Assembly (NCBI GenBank): GCA_015059785.1
Contig: SUZS01000012.1
Span: 1 to 55,156 of the forward strand
DNA length: 55,156 nt
Reading direction: 5' to 3'
Source of the DNA: Rikenellaceae bacterium
Lineage (GTDB): Bacteria > Bacteroidota > Bacteroidia > Bacteroidales > Rikenellaceae
The notes under the pieces were generated by a model. That model was not told the origin of the DNA. It worked only from the letters and a program-made list of their open reading frames with translations, and did not search any database. Of the stretch, positions 1 through 9,366 are shown piece by piece; positions within the stretch are counted from its first letter, which is position 1; every line of letters begins with the position of its first letter. A program made the position numbers and the translations under genes.

Positions 1-1
1 G

Positions 2-1318
2 CACTCAAACGATAACATCTATATCGGCGCATTCATCGGTGAGGCTTCTGGTGCTCCAACTGACCTTGATGCTATCTCTCATATGTCTGGCTGTAAGAAC
101 TATGGTAAGATTCACATCTACAATGTATCTCAGTCAGAGTTCCCTGTTGGTTCAACATCAAAGATGACTCACGCATACTACCGCTATACCACTATCGGTG
201 GATTTATCGGTCGTGCAGCAGGTTATGAGGTTACAAACTGCCAGAACTACGGTGAGATTGTTGTTGATAAGGATGTTGAGCGTCATATCGGTACATTCTA
301 TATCGGTGCTATCGCTGGTTATGCTACAAACCGTGTTGATACCAACATTACTAATGTGTTTGGTAACATCAACAACTGTACTAACTATGGTAACATCTAT
401 GTAGGTGAGCCAGGAGATCCTGCAGTAGTACACACCTTCGCACTCTCTGGTGGTGTAGGTCGTACACAGTGGGCTAACCTTACCCGTCTGACAAATGAGG
501 GCGATATTACAGTTTACGCTGTACACTACGACCCATTCATCACAGGCGAGTACTCTAACAAGAACTGGACTACCGAGATTTCTGGTACAACAAATGCTAT
601 CGACTACTTCTGCGTTGGTGGTCTGCTCTGCTTCACACAGTGTAACATCGCTGTAGGTTGCGAGAACACATTCCTTATCAACCAGGGTGATATCTATGTA
701 GAGTGCGATACTCCAAATACTCAGCTTGACGAGGGCTCTATGCGCTATGCTGATAACTGCGGTATCTGCGTAGGTGGTGCTGTTGCAAGTGCTGGTGCAA
801 ATGCTTACAACCCTCACTACAACTCATGCTCTAACATGGGTAATGTGACACTGAAGTGTAACAAGGCATCTTCAGAGGCATTCCTCGGTGGTGTGATGGG
901 TAAGATGGCATCTAACCGTTATACAGCTGACTATGTGTTCTACCTCAACGGTAGCTCAAATGTTGGTACTGTAACCTTCCTCACTGATAACCCAGAGACC
1001 GTTGTTGCTCATGTAGGTGGTGTTTGCGGTTCTATGATTTACGGTGAGCTTAAGGCTGACATCAACGGTGGAGCAGTAAGCAGCCAGTCTACTCACCCAG
1101 AGTCAACTATCGGTGCTATCCTCGGTACACAGCACGCTTCTTCAATCGGTACAGCTTGTACCCTTGAGCACGCGCTTGTTCTTGAGGCTGCTGCTGTCGG
1201 TGGCTCTGTAAACGGTGTTAAGCTCGACGAGAGCAACTTCTCAGAGTACATCTATGGTGGACACCAGTCTAAGGAGGTTCATTTGAAGGATAATGCTTAC
1301 TTCAACTATGTACCTTAA
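2..1318 (+). CDS. Surface repeat protein, 5' partial
   Basis: The reading frame is open from base 2, so this is the C-terminal 438 residues of a larger protein whose start lies outside the window. It is built from repeated units of the form C-x-N-x-G-x-I followed by a small beta-rich stretch (for example CKNYGKI, CQNYGEI, CTNYGNI, CSNMGNV), separated by Gly-Gly-rich segments. This resembles GLUG-type repeats of Bacteroidales cell-surface proteins and the repeat half of the lipoprotein at 47720-50311, so the missing N-terminus is probably a lipoprotein signal plus a fimbrillin-like domain (inference). Adhesion or polymer binding is possible but not shown. Repeat element A1 begins inside its stop codon. 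Confidence 0.75.
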   Translation, partial: HSNDNIYIGAFIGEASGAPTDLDAISHMSGCKNYGKIHIYNVSQSEFPVGSTSKMTHAYYRYTTIGGFIGRAAGYEVTNCQNYGEIVVDKDVERHIGTFYIGAIAGYATNRVDTNITNVFGNINNCTNYGNIYVGEPGDPAVVHTFALSGGVGRTQWANLTRLTNEGDITVYAVHYDPFITGEYSNKNWTTEISGTTNAIDYFCVGGLLCFTQCNIAVGCENTFLINQGDIYVECDTPNTQLDEGSMRYADNCGICVGGAVASAGANAYNPHYNSCSNMGNVTLKCNKASSEAFLGGVMGKMASNRYTADYVFYLNGSSNVGTVTFLTDNPETVVAHVGGVCGSMIYGELKADINGGAVSSQSTHPESTIGAILGTQHASSIGTACTLEHALVLEAAAVGGSVNGVKLDESNFSEYIYGGHQSKEVHLKDNAYFNYVP

Positions 1319-1442
1319 AAACTAATTTTAAGCGGTATTTACTTCCGCTAACCCATAAACCAGCAAAGGGCAGTACCACAAGTACAGCCCTTCGCTGTTT
1401 TCTGGGCCGAGCGTTGTAAATCCACACTTAAAATTAGTTTTT
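1317..1442 (+). repeat. Family A element, copy A1
   Basis: Outer arms AAAAACTAATTTTAAG (1317-1332) and CTTAAAATTAGTTTTT (1427-1442) are perfect 16-bp complements. Inside are a GCGG...CCGC hairpin, the conserved string CGCTAAC, a long stem ending in GGGC / GCCC around a GTAC-containing loop, and the conserved GCCGAGCGTTGTAAATCC. The left arm overlaps the stop codon of the preceding gene. Confidence 0.8.
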
Positions 1443-1556
1443 ATCAGATGTTGTGCGGTATTTCCTGCCGCTAACTCAAACTCCAGCAAAGGGCAGTAGG
1501 ATAAGTACAGCCCTTCGCTGTTTTCTGTGCCGAGCGTTGTAACGAACGACAAGCAG
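1443..1556 (+). repeat. Family A element, copy A1b (tandem, degenerate ends)
   Basis: This is a second copy directly behind A1. It has GCGG-tatttcctg-CCGCTAAC, a stem AAAGGGC / GCCCTT with a GTAC loop, and GCCGAGCGTTGTAA. I see no matching outer arms for this copy. Confidence 0.7.
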
Positions 1557-1651
1557 AGAATTTAATGAATTTAATGAAGTTAGGGAGTATGAGTAGAATT
1601 TTATAAAACATCCTTAAACTCGTTAAGTTCCTTAATCTCCTTAAATCTCTT
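1557..1651. repeat. Family C nine-base-period array, head to head
   Basis: The left arm has purine-rich 9-mers of type TTTAATGAA / GTTAGGGAG. The right arm has the complementary type, CTTAAACTC / CTTAATCTC, also in steps of nine. The array lies between element A1b and the nhaC promoter. Confidence 0.7.
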
Positions 1652-1665
1652 TCCAGAAAATTTTG

Positions 1666-1673
1666 TATCTTTG
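1666..1673 (+). promoter_or_regulatory. -7 box of nhaC-nuclease operon
   Basis: TATCTTTG matches the Bacteroidetes -7 consensus TAnnTTTG. It lies 16 bases before the ATG at 1690 and rules out the upstream TTG (1663) as a start. Confidence 0.7.
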
Positions 1674-1689
1674 TGCCAAAGAAGAGTGT

Positions 1690-2964
1690 ATGACAAATTT
1701 TCGTGGATTGGTGGCCTTGTCGCCAGTTGTTTTGTTGCTTGTGGTCTACCTTACGGGTGCGCTGTTGGCGGGTGATTTCTATCGTGTGCCGATAGCTGTG
1801 GCCTTTGTTGTGGCGGCGATATATGGCATTTGGCTACTGCGTGGGCATAATTTCCAAGAGAGGATTGGTATCTTCTCGCGTGGTGCGGCCAATCCAGATA
1901 TTATGTATATGATTTGGATATTCTGCCTTGCGGGTATCTTCGCCTCTTCGGCAAAGGCTATGGGTGCGGTAGATGCGACGGTAGCACTTACTCTTAAGGC
2001 TGTGCCGAGTCAGTTTCTGCCGGCAGGAATATTTGTTGCAGCCTGCTTTATATCTATGGCTATTGGTACATCAGTCGGAACTATTGTCGCTCTGACACCT
2101 GTGGTTACGGCACTTTCGGCGCAGATTGGTTGTGATACGGCGTGGTTGGTAGCTATTGTTGTGGGTGGAGCATTCTTTGGCGATAATCTGTCGTTTATCT
2201 CTGATACAACTATCGCCGCTACGCAGAGTCAAGGCTGTCGGATGAAGGATAAGTTTAGGACAAACTTTATGATTGTCCTGCCTGCGGCTATTGCTACGCT
2301 ACTTCTCTATCTATTTGGTAATCAGGCGGCTGAGGTTGTTGATATGCAACAGAGTGTGGAGTGGTTTAAGGCCCTGCCTTATCTTCTTGTTATTATTCTT
2401 GCGCTCTGTGGTATGAATGTGCTGATGGTGCTTATCGTAGGTACGATAGTTACAGATGTCATAGGTCTTGCTTGCGGTGCTTTTACACCTCTACACCTCT
2501 TTACTGCGGCGGGCGAGGGATTAGGCTCTATGGTTGAGCTTATTCTGGTAACGCTGCTTGCGGGTGGAGTTATGGCTGTTGTGAAGCAGTTGGGTGGTTT
2601 TGACTATCTTATAGAGCGACTGACGCGCAGGGTAAATTCTCGTCGTGGTGCGGAGGCTGTGGTGGCTACCCTTACTGCGCTTACAAACTTTTGCACGGCC
2701 AATAACACCATTGCAATCCTTACTGTAGGCCCTATTGCGCGTGATTTAGCTACAAAGTACTCTATACCTGCGCGTAAGAGTGCCTCGCTACTTGATACAG
2801 CTTCGTGCGTTGTGCAGGGATATCTCCCTTATGGTGCACAGCTGCTTATGGCGGCGGGACTGGCTAAGATTAGTCCTGTGGAGATTATTCCACACCTATA
2901 CTACCCGTTCCTTGTCGGGGTAATGATATTTCTGTCAATAATTTTTCAATTTCCTAAGCGATGA
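1690..2964 (+). CDS. nhaC: NhaC-family Na+/H+ antiporter
   Basis: A 424-residue polytopic inner-membrane protein of about ten to twelve hydrophobic segments. The central signature GGAFFGDNLSFISDTTIAA, followed by QGCRMKDKFRTN, is typical of NhaC-type sodium/proton exchangers, with a second polar stretch NFCTANNTIA in the C-terminal half. It probably extrudes Na+ in exchange for H+; the exact substrate cannot be read from sequence. The start is the ATG at 1690 because the -7 box lies just upstream. The last four bases overlap the start of the nuclease gene (ATGA), so the two are translationally coupled. A second paralogue lies at 51199-52656. Confidence 0.85.
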   Translation: MTNFRGLVALSPVVLLLVVYLTGALLAGDFYRVPIAVAFVVAAIYGIWLLRGHNFQERIGIFSRGAANPDIMYMIWIFCLAGIFASSAKAMGAVDATVALTLKAVPSQFLPAGIFVAACFISMAIGTSVGTIVALTPVVTALSAQIGCDTAWLVAIVVGGAFFGDNLSFISDTTIAATQSQGCRMKDKFRTNFMIVLPAAIATLLLYLFGNQAAEVVDMQQSVEWFKALPYLLVIILALCGMNVLMVLIVGTIVTDVIGLACGAFTPLHLFTAAGEGLGSMVELILVTLLAGGVMAVVKQLGGFDYLIERLTRRVNSRRGAEAVVATLTALTNFCTANNTIAILTVGPIARDLATKYSIPARKSASLLDTASCVVQGYLPYGAQLLMAAGLAKISPVEIIPHLYYPFLVGVMIFLSIIFQFPKR

Positions 2965-5138
2965 AGGGTTTGCTAATACTACTACTCTCGATTTTTGCGC
3001 TCTCTTGTGACAAAACGCAAGATAGTGGGGCTGAGTTAGATACTAACACAGCTATTAATCTGCCACTGGAGTTTGAGCAGAGTCGTATATCTTTTGACGA
3101 CAACAAGTATCAGTGGCAGGGTGGCGAGAGCATTGGTCTGTTTATCAACACTGCTACCCCTGCGACAAATGTTGAGGCAACAGTGGACATTAGCGATGGT
3201 CGCGCCTATTGTACTACAGAGAATGTGGAGTATACTCCTGAGAACACGCTCTATGCCTATCTGCCATATTCTGCTGCCAATAGCAATGCGCAGAGTGTAA
3301 GCCTTACCATCCCCGCGACTCAGAGTGTTGAGTGCGCGGGCGACTTCCCAACCGACGCAATGCCTATGGTGGCAAAACCTTTCGCGTTAGGCACTGATAA
3401 TACACTGCTCTTCCAGCCTATGGGTGCAGTGTTGAACTTTAATGTTTACGCATCGGGTAGTTATGCCAATGAGAGAGTTGTCTCTGTGCGCTATGCCACA
3501 AAGAGACCTATCTCTGGTAGTGGAAAGTGCGATATTACAGATAATTCGCTCGCTCTCAAGGGTTTAAGCGACTACTCTGTTACCACAACTCTTCAGAACC
3601 CATACTCTGTGACAACATCTTCACAGAGTGCTACGCCACTATATATGGTTGTTGCGGCAGGCGACTACTCAGGAACTCTTACGGTGACTACCAATGAGGC
3701 TATATACAGCTATAACTACGCCCGCACAGCCGAGCGCAACCGCTATTACGATGTAAATATTGACCTTAGCAAGGCCGAATATCGTAAGTCTCTTACAGCC
3801 GCAGCACCTGTAACGGCAACCCTCACATATGCTGAGTGCAAGAGTATTATTGCGGGCTACAAGAGTCCAAAGACATACAAAAATAGCTACGGAAGCTGGA
3901 CCATCTGCGCCTATAACCACAATGATGAGGCGATACAGATTAACGACGGCAAGGTGGCATATATCGGCACGCCGACATTTAGTGGCGCTGTGCATACTCT
4001 CTCGCTAACCCTTACAGAGAGCTACTCGGACGAACTATATATCTGCACCGCTGCTGGCTCAACCTCTGCCTCGGGCAAGGTTAAGAGCGTTAAGGTTAGC
4101 GGCAAGAGTGTAACGGTAGACCTTGCGGACCTTAACTTGACCTCATTCTATATCCGCTCAGGCGCGTGTATGCGTATCAGTACTGTCACAATAACCTATG
4201 GCGGTAGCGGTAGTGGAGAGGTGCTTCCAGACCCAACACCCGACCCAGACCCAACGCCCGAGCCCGACCCAACACCTGACCCAACGCCCGACCCACAGCC
4301 ATCTACGGCTCGATATGACTGGGCGGAGCTGCCGGTGATTGCCGATGCAAATAGGGACGGAGTGCACGACAGTGACAAGGATATCTACTTTGCGCACCAC
4401 CTCTGTGCTGGTAACGAGAAGAATGCTCAGCGCACAGCTTCGGCGCGTAACTATACTGTCTGCTACAGCGGTAAGCATCACTGCCCACTCTGGGTAGCAG
4501 CACCGCGTCACGCGATGTATGAGGCGAAGAATACAGACCGCACAGATGCCTATGGCAAAGACCCAAAGATTCCATCTTCGGTGCAGTATAACAGCAAGAG
4601 CACTGGTGGCGGCTGCAACAAAGGCCATATGCTCGGCAGCGCAGAGCGACTCTGCTCGGCAGCAACAAACCGTCAGGTGTTCTACTACACCAATATCGCT
4701 CCGCAGTACTCCTCAACATTCAACACTGGCGGTGGCGCGTGGAACAATCTTGAGGACCATATTGACGGACTAGTATGCTCTGACACGCTCTATGTTGTTG
4801 TTGGTTGCTACTTTGACTCCTTCTCACGCAATGGCGCATCAGCATCCCCAAAGACTATATCCTTCGGAGGCCGAAGCGATGTGAGCTGTCCGACTATGTT
4901 CTACTACGCCCTGCTCCGCACAAAGAAGGGCAGTACAGGCAAGCGAGTACAGGATTGCTCGGCAGCAGAACTCCAGTGCGCAGCATTTACTATCTGCCAC
5001 ACAATGGCTAAAGGACATAAACCACAAGCGGCTGATATGATGTCTATATCCGACCTTGAAGCCCTCACAGGATTCAAGTACTTTGAGAATGTCCATAACG
5101 CCCCAAAGAGCACCTATAACGCATCCGACTGGCTGTAG
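2961..5138 (+). CDS. Fimbrillin-like lipoprotein fused to a NUC1-type nuclease
   Basis: A 725-residue lipoprotein. Residues 1-16 form a signal peptide with lipobox ALSC (Cys16). Residues about 25-270 resemble the fimbrillin (Mfa/FimA-like) fold, with the early GESIGLF strand. About 275-415 is an unassigned beta-rich domain. About 420-450 is a Pro-Asp-Thr linker. About 451-725 is a DNA/RNA non-specific endonuclease domain with the metal/catalytic motif CNKGHM (His556; the family usually reads DRGH), then TNIAPQ and NNLE, supplying the expected Asn/Glu metal ligands. It is likely surface-anchored, degrading extracellular nucleic acids for nutrition, biofilm remodelling or competition (inference). 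It overlaps nhaC by 4 bp and is followed by repeat B1. Confidence 0.85.
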   Translation: MKGLLILLLSIFALSCDKTQDSGAELDTNTAINLPLEFEQSRISFDDNKYQWQGGESIGLFINTATPATNVEATVDISDGRAYCTTENVEYTPENTLYAYLPYSAANSNAQSVSLTIPATQSVECAGDFPTDAMPMVAKPFALGTDNTLLFQPMGAVLNFNVYASGSYANERVVSVRYATKRPISGSGKCDITDNSLALKGLSDYSVTTTLQNPYSVTTSSQSATPLYMVVAAGDYSGTLTVTTNEAIYSYNYARTAERNRYYDVNIDLSKAEYRKSLTAAAPVTATLTYAECKSIIAGYKSPKTYKNSYGSWTICAYNHNDEAIQINDGKVAYIGTPTFSGAVHTLSLTLTESYSDELYICTAAGSTSASGKVKSVKVSGKSVTVDLADLNLTSFYIRSGACMRISTVTITYGGSGSGEVLPDPTPDPDPTPEPDPTPDPTPDPQPSTARYDWAELPVIADANRDGVHDSDKDIYFAHHLCAGNEKNAQRTASARNYTVCYSGKHHCPLWVAAPRHAMYEAKNTDRTDAYGKDPKIPSSVQYNSKSTGGGCNKGHMLGSAERLCSAATNRQVFYYTNIAPQYSSTFNTGGGAWNNLEDHIDGLVCSDTLYVVVGCYFDSFSRNGASASPKTISFGGRSDVSCPTMFYYALLRTKKGSTGKRVQDCSAAELQCAAFTICHTMAKGHKPQAADMMSISDLEALTGFKYFENVHNAPKSTYNASDWL
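4225..4306 (+). repeat. Pro-Asp-Thr linker repeat
   Basis: Tandem degenerate units encode PDPTPDPDPTPEP and similar between the anchor domains and the nuclease. Repeat-length change here would alter the tether length without breaking the frame, since the units are multiples of three. Confidence 0.75.
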
Positions 5139-5157
5139 TGGCTGACGCAGAAAGCGT

Positions 5158-5354
5158 GTACCGTCCCTTTTCTGAAGAAAAGTGACCCAAAAGACTTTAG
5201 GCGAAACCTTGTTTCGCTTATCTTTGATGCGGATTTAGGGTAACTCTGCGAGTCATTGAAATAGTAAATATCCACCTTTGGTTTCAAGCGAGCTTGACCT
5301 TTGGTGGATATTTTCTCTTTCACTGCCTTACGGCAGCAACCTAAATCCGAATAA
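5158..5354 (+). repeat. Family B element, copy B1
   Basis: The copy runs from GTACCGTC to the CTAAATCCGAATAA end. It contains a TTTTC-TGAA-GAAAA hairpin, a GCGAAAC-ctt-GTTTCGC hairpin, an outer pair CGGATTTAGG / CCTAAATCCG, an inner stem ATATCCACC / GGTGGATAT around AAGC-GA-GCTT, and a CTGCC-ttac-GGCAG hairpin. It is about 197 bp and homologous to B2, with compensated differences in the stems. Confidence 0.8.
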
Positions 5355-5385
5355 ACACTAACAGACGAAGTCTTTCTATAATAAA

Positions 5386-5445
5386 GAATTTAAGGAGATT
5401 AGGGAATTTAGTGATTTTCTCCCTAAACTCATTAACCTCCTTATT
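5386..5445. repeat. Family C nine-base-period array, head to head
   Basis: TTAAGGAGA / TTAGGGAAT / TTAGTGATT units are followed by an inverted arm TCCCTAAAC / TCATTAACC / TCCTTA. Together with B1 it fills the gap between the nuclease gene and pnp. Confidence 0.7.
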
Positions 5446-5514
5446 TTCACTACTTTTAGCACCGCATTTTGTCGTCAGAGCAGGGTCGGGGTGCCAAAGG
5501 CGAGCTAACGGCTA

Positions 5515-5545
5515 AAAAAATACCACCCGAAGGTGGTATTTTGCT
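5515..5545 (-). terminator. Rho-independent terminator of pnp
   Basis: On the minus strand, stem AAATACCACC, loop TTCG, stem GGTGGTATTT, then a T-run. It lies within a few bases of the pnp stop. Confidence 0.85.
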
Positions 5546-5547
5546 AT

Positions 5548-7773
5548 TTACTTGCGTGGACGGCGGTCGCGACGCTCGCCATCACCCTTGCGCTCTGGAC
5601 GCTCTGTGCGAGGCTTACGCTCTGGCTCTACCCAGCCCTCTGGCTTTGGAAGAAGTGCCTTGTGTGAGAGCTTAAGCTTGCCTGTCTTTGAGTCAAGGCC
5701 GATAAGCTTAACATCAATCTGGTCGCCCTCCTTAAGGCCGGTCTCCTCCATAGTCTCAAAGCGACGGTAGTCAATCTCCGAGATGTGGAGCAGAGCCTCC
5801 TTGCCTGGAAGAATCTCTACGAAGGCACCGAAAGCAACGATGCTCTTAATAGTACCGTGGTACTGCTCGCCAACCTCTGGAACAGCAACGATACCCTTAA
5901 TGCGTGACATAGCTGCGTCAATAGATGCCTTATCTGGACCAAACACATCTACAACACCGTTCTTGTCGGTCTCGGTAATTGTGATTGTTGTGCCTGTAGT
6001 CTTCTGAATCTCCTGAATTACCTTACCACCAGGACCGATAACTGCACCGATGAAGTCCTTGTCAATAAGAATCTGCTCAATGCGTGGAACGAATGGCTTG
6101 TAGTCCTCGCGTGGCTCAGAGATAGTCTCGCAAATCTTATCAAGGATGTGCATACGACCCTGACGAGCCTGCTCAAGAGCTTTTGCAAGAACCTCATAGC
6201 TAAGGCCATCAACCTTGATATCCATCTGTGTTGCAGTGATACCATCGCGAGTACCTGTAACCTTGAAGTCCATATCGCCGAGGTGGTCCTCATCGCCGAG
6301 GATATCTGAAAGCACTGCCCAACGGCCAGTTGCGCTGTCAGAGATAAGACCCATAGCGATACCAGATACTGGCTTGCGGAGCTTTACACCAGCATCCATA
6401 AGTGCCATACAGCCTGCGCAAACAGTAGCCATAGATGATGAGCCGTTAGACTCAAGGATATCTGATACTACGCGAACAGTGTATGGATTCTCCTCGCCCA
6501 CTGGTACCATAGGCTTAAGCGCACGCCAAGCGAGGTTACCGTGACCAATCTCACGACGGCTAACACCACGAGATGGGCGAGCCTCGCCAGTTGAGAATGG
6601 AGGGAAGTTATAGTGGAGTGTAAACTGCTCTGAACCCTGAATAAGTACCTCGTCGTACATCTTCTCGTCAAGCTTTGTGCCCAGAGTAACTGTAGAGAGT
6701 GACTGAGTCTCACCACGAGTGAAGATTGCAGATCCGTGAGCGCAAGGCAGGTAGTTTGTCTCGCACCAGATAGGGCGAATCTCGTCAGTACGACGACCGT
6801 CAAGACGCTTGCCCTCGTCAAGAATCATATTACGCATAGCCATCTTCTGTACATCATCGTGGAAGTACTTGTGGATAAGTGGAGCCTTCTCCTCAAGCTC
6901 CTCCTCTGTATAGCGAGAAGCGAACTCTGCCTCAAGAGCCTCAAAAGCCTCGCTACGCTCGTGCTTCATAGTACCGCTTGTAGCGATAGCGTAAGCGCGG
7001 TCGTAGAGCTCTGAGATAATTGTCTGGCGAAGCTCCTCGTCATTTGTCTCGTGGCAGTACTCACGCTTGATATCCTTACCAAGCTCCTTTGAAAGCTCAA
7101 TCTGAGCAGCGCAGTGAGTCTTGATAGCCTCGTGAGCATACTTAATAGCGCCGAGCATAACCTCCTCGCTAACCTCGTTCATCTCACCCTCAACCATAAG
7201 GATGTTGTCGATAGTACCTGCAACGATAAGGTCAAGGTCGCAGTCTGCCATCTGTGAGAATGTTGGGTTGATGCAGTACTGACCACCGATGCGAGCTACG
7301 CGCACCTCTGAAATTGGGCCTCCGAATGGGATGTCAGAGACTGCAAGAGCTGCTGAAGCTGCAAGACCTGCAAGCGCATCAGCCTGAATATCTTTGTCTG
7401 CCGAGATAAGGTTTACGGTAACAAAAACCTCGGCGTGATAGTCTGCAGGGAAGAGTGGGCGCAGTGCGCGGTCGATAAGACGAGCAACGAGAATCTCGTT
7501 GTCTGAAGCCTTACCCTCACGCTTCATAAAGCCACCTGGGATACGACCCGCAGCGGCAAACTTCTCCTTATACTCAACCTGCAAAGGCATAAAGTCTGTT
7601 CCCTCTTTTGCATCCTTTGCGGCAACTACAGTGGCGAGCAACATCGTATCGCCCTGTTTAACAACAACTGAGCCGTCAGCCTGCTTTGCTAACTTACCGG
7701 TCTCAATCATAATCTCGCGTCCACCCTCCAGTGGGATGAACTTCTGTACAGCGTTGTACAACTTGTTTTCCAT
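5548..7773 (-). CDS. pnp: Polyribonucleotide nucleotidyltransferase
   Basis: A 741-residue phosphorolytic 3'-5' exoribonuclease (PNPase) for mRNA decay. It has two RNase PH domains (about 1-220 and 310-540), a KH domain ([17 protein letters not shown]) and an S1 domain ([20 protein letters not shown]), then a basic Arg/Lys/Glu tail. The length is normal for the family. I take the ATG at 7773 ([12 protein letters not shown]), rather than the upstream TTG at 7812, because it matches the conserved N-terminus. It lies 89 bases downstream of rpsO, as in many bacteria, with a hairpin between them. Confidence 0.95.
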   Translation of the reverse strand: MENKLYNAVQKFIPLEGGREIMIETGKLAKQADGSVVVKQGDTMLLATVVAAKDAKEGTDFMPLQVEYKEKFAAAGRIPGGFMKREGKASDNEILVARLIDRALRPLFPADYHAEVFVTVNLISADKDIQADALAGLAASAALAVSDIPFGGPISEVRVARIGGQYCINPTFSQMADCDLDLIVAGTIDNILMVEGEMNEVSEEVMLGAIKYAHEAIKTHCAAQIELSKELGKDIKREYCHETNDEELRQTIISELYDRAYAIATSGTMKHERSEAFEALEAEFASRYTEEELEEKAPLIHKYFHDDVQKMAMRNMILDEGKRLDGRRTDEIRPIWCETNYLPCAHGSAIFTRGETQSLSTVTLGTKLDEKMYDEVLIQGSEQFTLHYNFPPFSTGEARPSRGVSRREIGHGNLAWRALKPMVPVGEENPYTVRVVSDILESNGSSSMATVCAGCMALMDAGVKLRKPVSGIAMGLISDSATGRWAVLSDILGDEDHLGDMDFKVTGTRDGITATQMDIKVDGLSYEVLAKALEQARQGRMHILDKICETISEPREDYKPFVPRIEQILIDKDFIGAVIGPGGKVIQEIQKTTGTTITITETDKNGVVDVFGPDKASIDAAMSRIKGIVAVPEVGEQYHGTIKSIVAFGAFVEILPGKEALLHISEIDYRRFETMEETGLKEGDQIDVKLIGLDSKTGKLKLSHKALLPKPEGWVEPERKPRTERPERKGDGERRDRRPRK

Positions 7774-7823
7774 AATTCGTCTAATATAATTCGTCCAATA
7801 AAATAATTGCAAACAAAGAAAAT

Positions 7824-7847
7824 GAAGGCAACACAGCGGCTGCCTCC
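7824..7847 (-). promoter_or_regulatory. Hairpin between rpsO and pnp
   Basis: GGAGGCA and TGCCTTC form a 7-bp stem with a 10-base loop on the minus-strand transcript. There is no strong T-run. The position matches the processing hairpin known between rpsO and pnp in enterobacteria, so processing or attenuation is plausible (inference). Confidence 0.5.
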
Positions 7848-7862
7848 ATTCTCTTCCTCATA

Positions 7863-8135
7863 CTACTTACGAAGGTTGAGGGTCTTAATGATTGCGCGGT
7901 AACGCTCGATATCAACCTCCTTCAAGTACTCGAGCAGCTGACGACGCTTACCTACCAAGCGAAGAAGTGCTCGCTGGGTACCGAAGTCGTGACGGTTGCT
8001 CTTAAGGTGCTCTGTAAGGTGGCTGATACGGTACGAAAACAGTGCAATCTGGCTCTCTGGTGAACCAGTGTCCTTGTTAGACTTGCCGTACTGACCGAAA
8101 ATCTCCTCCTTTTTCTCTGCTGTTAAATAAGCCAT
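7863..8135 (-). CDS. rpsO: 30S ribosomal protein S15
   Basis: 90 residues, the normal S15 length. The conserved core includes DTGSPESQIA, HLTEHLKSNRHDFGTQRALLRLVGKRRQLLEYL and a basic C-terminus. S15 binds 16S rRNA early in assembly of the small-subunit central domain. It is the first gene of the rpsO-pnp unit and is expressed from a clear TATCTTTG box about 80 bases upstream. Confidence 0.98.
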   Translation of the reverse strand: MAYLTAEKKEEIFGQYGKSNKDTGSPESQIALFSYRISHLTEHLKSNRHDFGTQRALLRLVGKRRQLLEYLKEVDIERYRAIIKTLNLRK

Positions 8136-8215
8136 AATGAAAAAATTTTAGAAGTTTGTAAATTAATTAAATACTTCATCCGCATCCCCCTTACCGGAAT
8201 AGCGTTAAAGCGGTG

Positions 8216-8223
8216 CAAAGATA
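8216..8223 (-). promoter_or_regulatory. -7 box of rpsO-pnp
   Basis: CAAAGATA on the + strand reads TATCTTTG towards rpsO, leaving a leader of about 75 bases that could hold S15 feedback control (inference). Confidence 0.7.
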
Positions 8224-8337
8224 GAGATAATTTCTTGATTTAGAAATAAAAACAGCAAAATTTACGCCTCTTTTTTTAATATTGGTGTTAAGGCGGAGTG
8301 TCAAATCTATCAATTTGCGTTTTTAGTCAAAAATTTA

Positions 8338-8345
8338 TAACTTTG
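8338..8345 (+). promoter_or_regulatory. -7 box of apbE
   Basis: TAACTTTG lies 21 bases before the ATG at 8367. It places transcription start downstream of the upstream in-frame start at 8298, which is therefore rejected. Confidence 0.65.
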
Positions 8346-8366
8346 CGTGTTGGAATTTGTGCAAAG

Positions 8367-9365
8367 ATGAAGAGGCTTATAAATGCGATATTTGCAACAC
8401 TGCTGTTTGCGCTACTTGCTGTAGGATGTGCTACAAGAAACCAGTATGTTACTGTGGAGGGGTATATGCTTGGTACAACATTTCGTATTGTGGCGAAAAC
8501 TGAGTTGTCACAGTCGGAGATATATGCCGAGGCAATGGCTGTTGATACTCTTGCAAAGTCCTCAATGTCAATATTTAATCCTAACTCTCTGATAAGTAAA
8601 ATTAATGCAGGGCAGTGCGATACTTTAGATATCCATCTGATTAGAAATATCGCTGTTGCAGCGCGTATGTATCGTCTGAGTGAAGGTTATTATGATATTA
8701 CAGTAAAGCCACTTACAGATGCCTACGGTTTTGCAAAAAAGCAGAAAATAGAACATCCTAATGTAGACTCACTACTGCAGTTTGTTGGCTTTGAGAAGTT
8801 TAGTGTAGTGGGTAGTCGTATAGTCAAGAGCGACAATCGTCTGCAGCTGGACCTCAACTCTCTTGCGAAAGGCTATACGGTAGACCTTCTTGCCGATAGG
8901 CTTGAGGGGCTGGGATGTTGTGACTATATTGTCGAGGTGGGTGGAGAGATTCGCACATCGGGATTGAGTCCGAGGGGTGGTGTATGGCGCGTGGGCGTGG
9001 ATACCCCTTTTGAGGGTAATCAGAGTCCGGGTCAGTATCAGCAGGCTGTGATAGAACTAAGCGATAAGGCACTGGCAACATCTGGAAACTATCGCCGTTA
9101 CTACACCGATAATGAGGGTAATAAGATTGTTCACACGATAAATCCAAGGAGTGGAAAGGGGGTTGTTTCGACACTTCTTTCGGCTACGGTTGTGGCTCCT
9201 CGCTGCGTGGAGGCAGATGCTATGGCGACGATGTTTATGGCAATGGGAACGCAGCGTGCTGTAGAGCTTGCTACGGCTCTTAAGGACGAGGGTGTGGAGG
9301 TCTATTTTATAATTGCAGAGGGGGAGAGTTATCGGATATTCTCTACGCTGACAAATCAACAGTGA
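8367..9365 (+). CDS. apbE: FAD:protein FMN transferase lipoprotein
   Basis: 332 residues. The signal peptide ends in lipobox AVGC (Cys21), so the protein is probably anchored on the periplasmic side. Family motifs are GTTFRI, LDLNSLAKGYTVDLLADRL, the EVGGEIRTSG strand, GVDTPF, and a C-terminal metal-binding region ending with AMATMFMAMG. ApbE transfers FMN from FAD onto Thr of Rnf/Nqr subunits and related flavoproteins. It lies one base upstream of the lipid-kinase-like gene. Confidence 0.92.
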   Translation: MKRLINAIFATLLFALLAVGCATRNQYVTVEGYMLGTTFRIVAKTELSQSEIYAEAMAVDTLAKSSMSIFNPNSLISKINAGQCDTLDIHLIRNIAVAARMYRLSEGYYDITVKPLTDAYGFAKKQKIEHPNVDSLLQFVGFEKFSVVGSRIVKSDNRLQLDLNSLAKGYTVDLLADRLEGLGCCDYIVEVGGEIRTSGLSPRGGVWRVGVDTPFEGNQSPGQYQQAVIELSDKALATSGNYRRYYTDNEGNKIVHTINPRSGKGVVSTLLSATVVAPRCVEADAMATMFMAMGTQRAVELATALKDEGVEVYFIIAEGESYRIFSTLTNQQ

Positions 9366-9366
9366 T

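Noticed and set aside
158..817. Long antisense open frame (219 codons) opposite the left-edge repeat protein
   Set aside because: It mirrors the codon bias of the + strand repeat gene, has no recognisable domain and lies wholly inside a convincing coding region.
1319..1660. CRISPR array
   Set aside because: The repeats are two palindromic elements and a 9-base-period array; there are no regular spacers and no cas genes.
1663..1689. Upstream TTG start for nhaC (and similar TTG starts at 10271, 14586, 7812, 30329, 40498)
   Set aside because: At 1663, 10271, 14586 and 40498 the -7 box TAnnTTTG lies within or overlaps the extension, so it cannot be translated from that promoter. At 7812 and 30329 the conserved N-terminus supports the internal ATG.
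4158..4628. Antisense frames through the Pro-Asp linker of the nuclease
   Set aside because: They arise from the repetitive CCAACGCCCGACCC-type linker DNA, giving low-complexity Gly/Ser/Val peptides.
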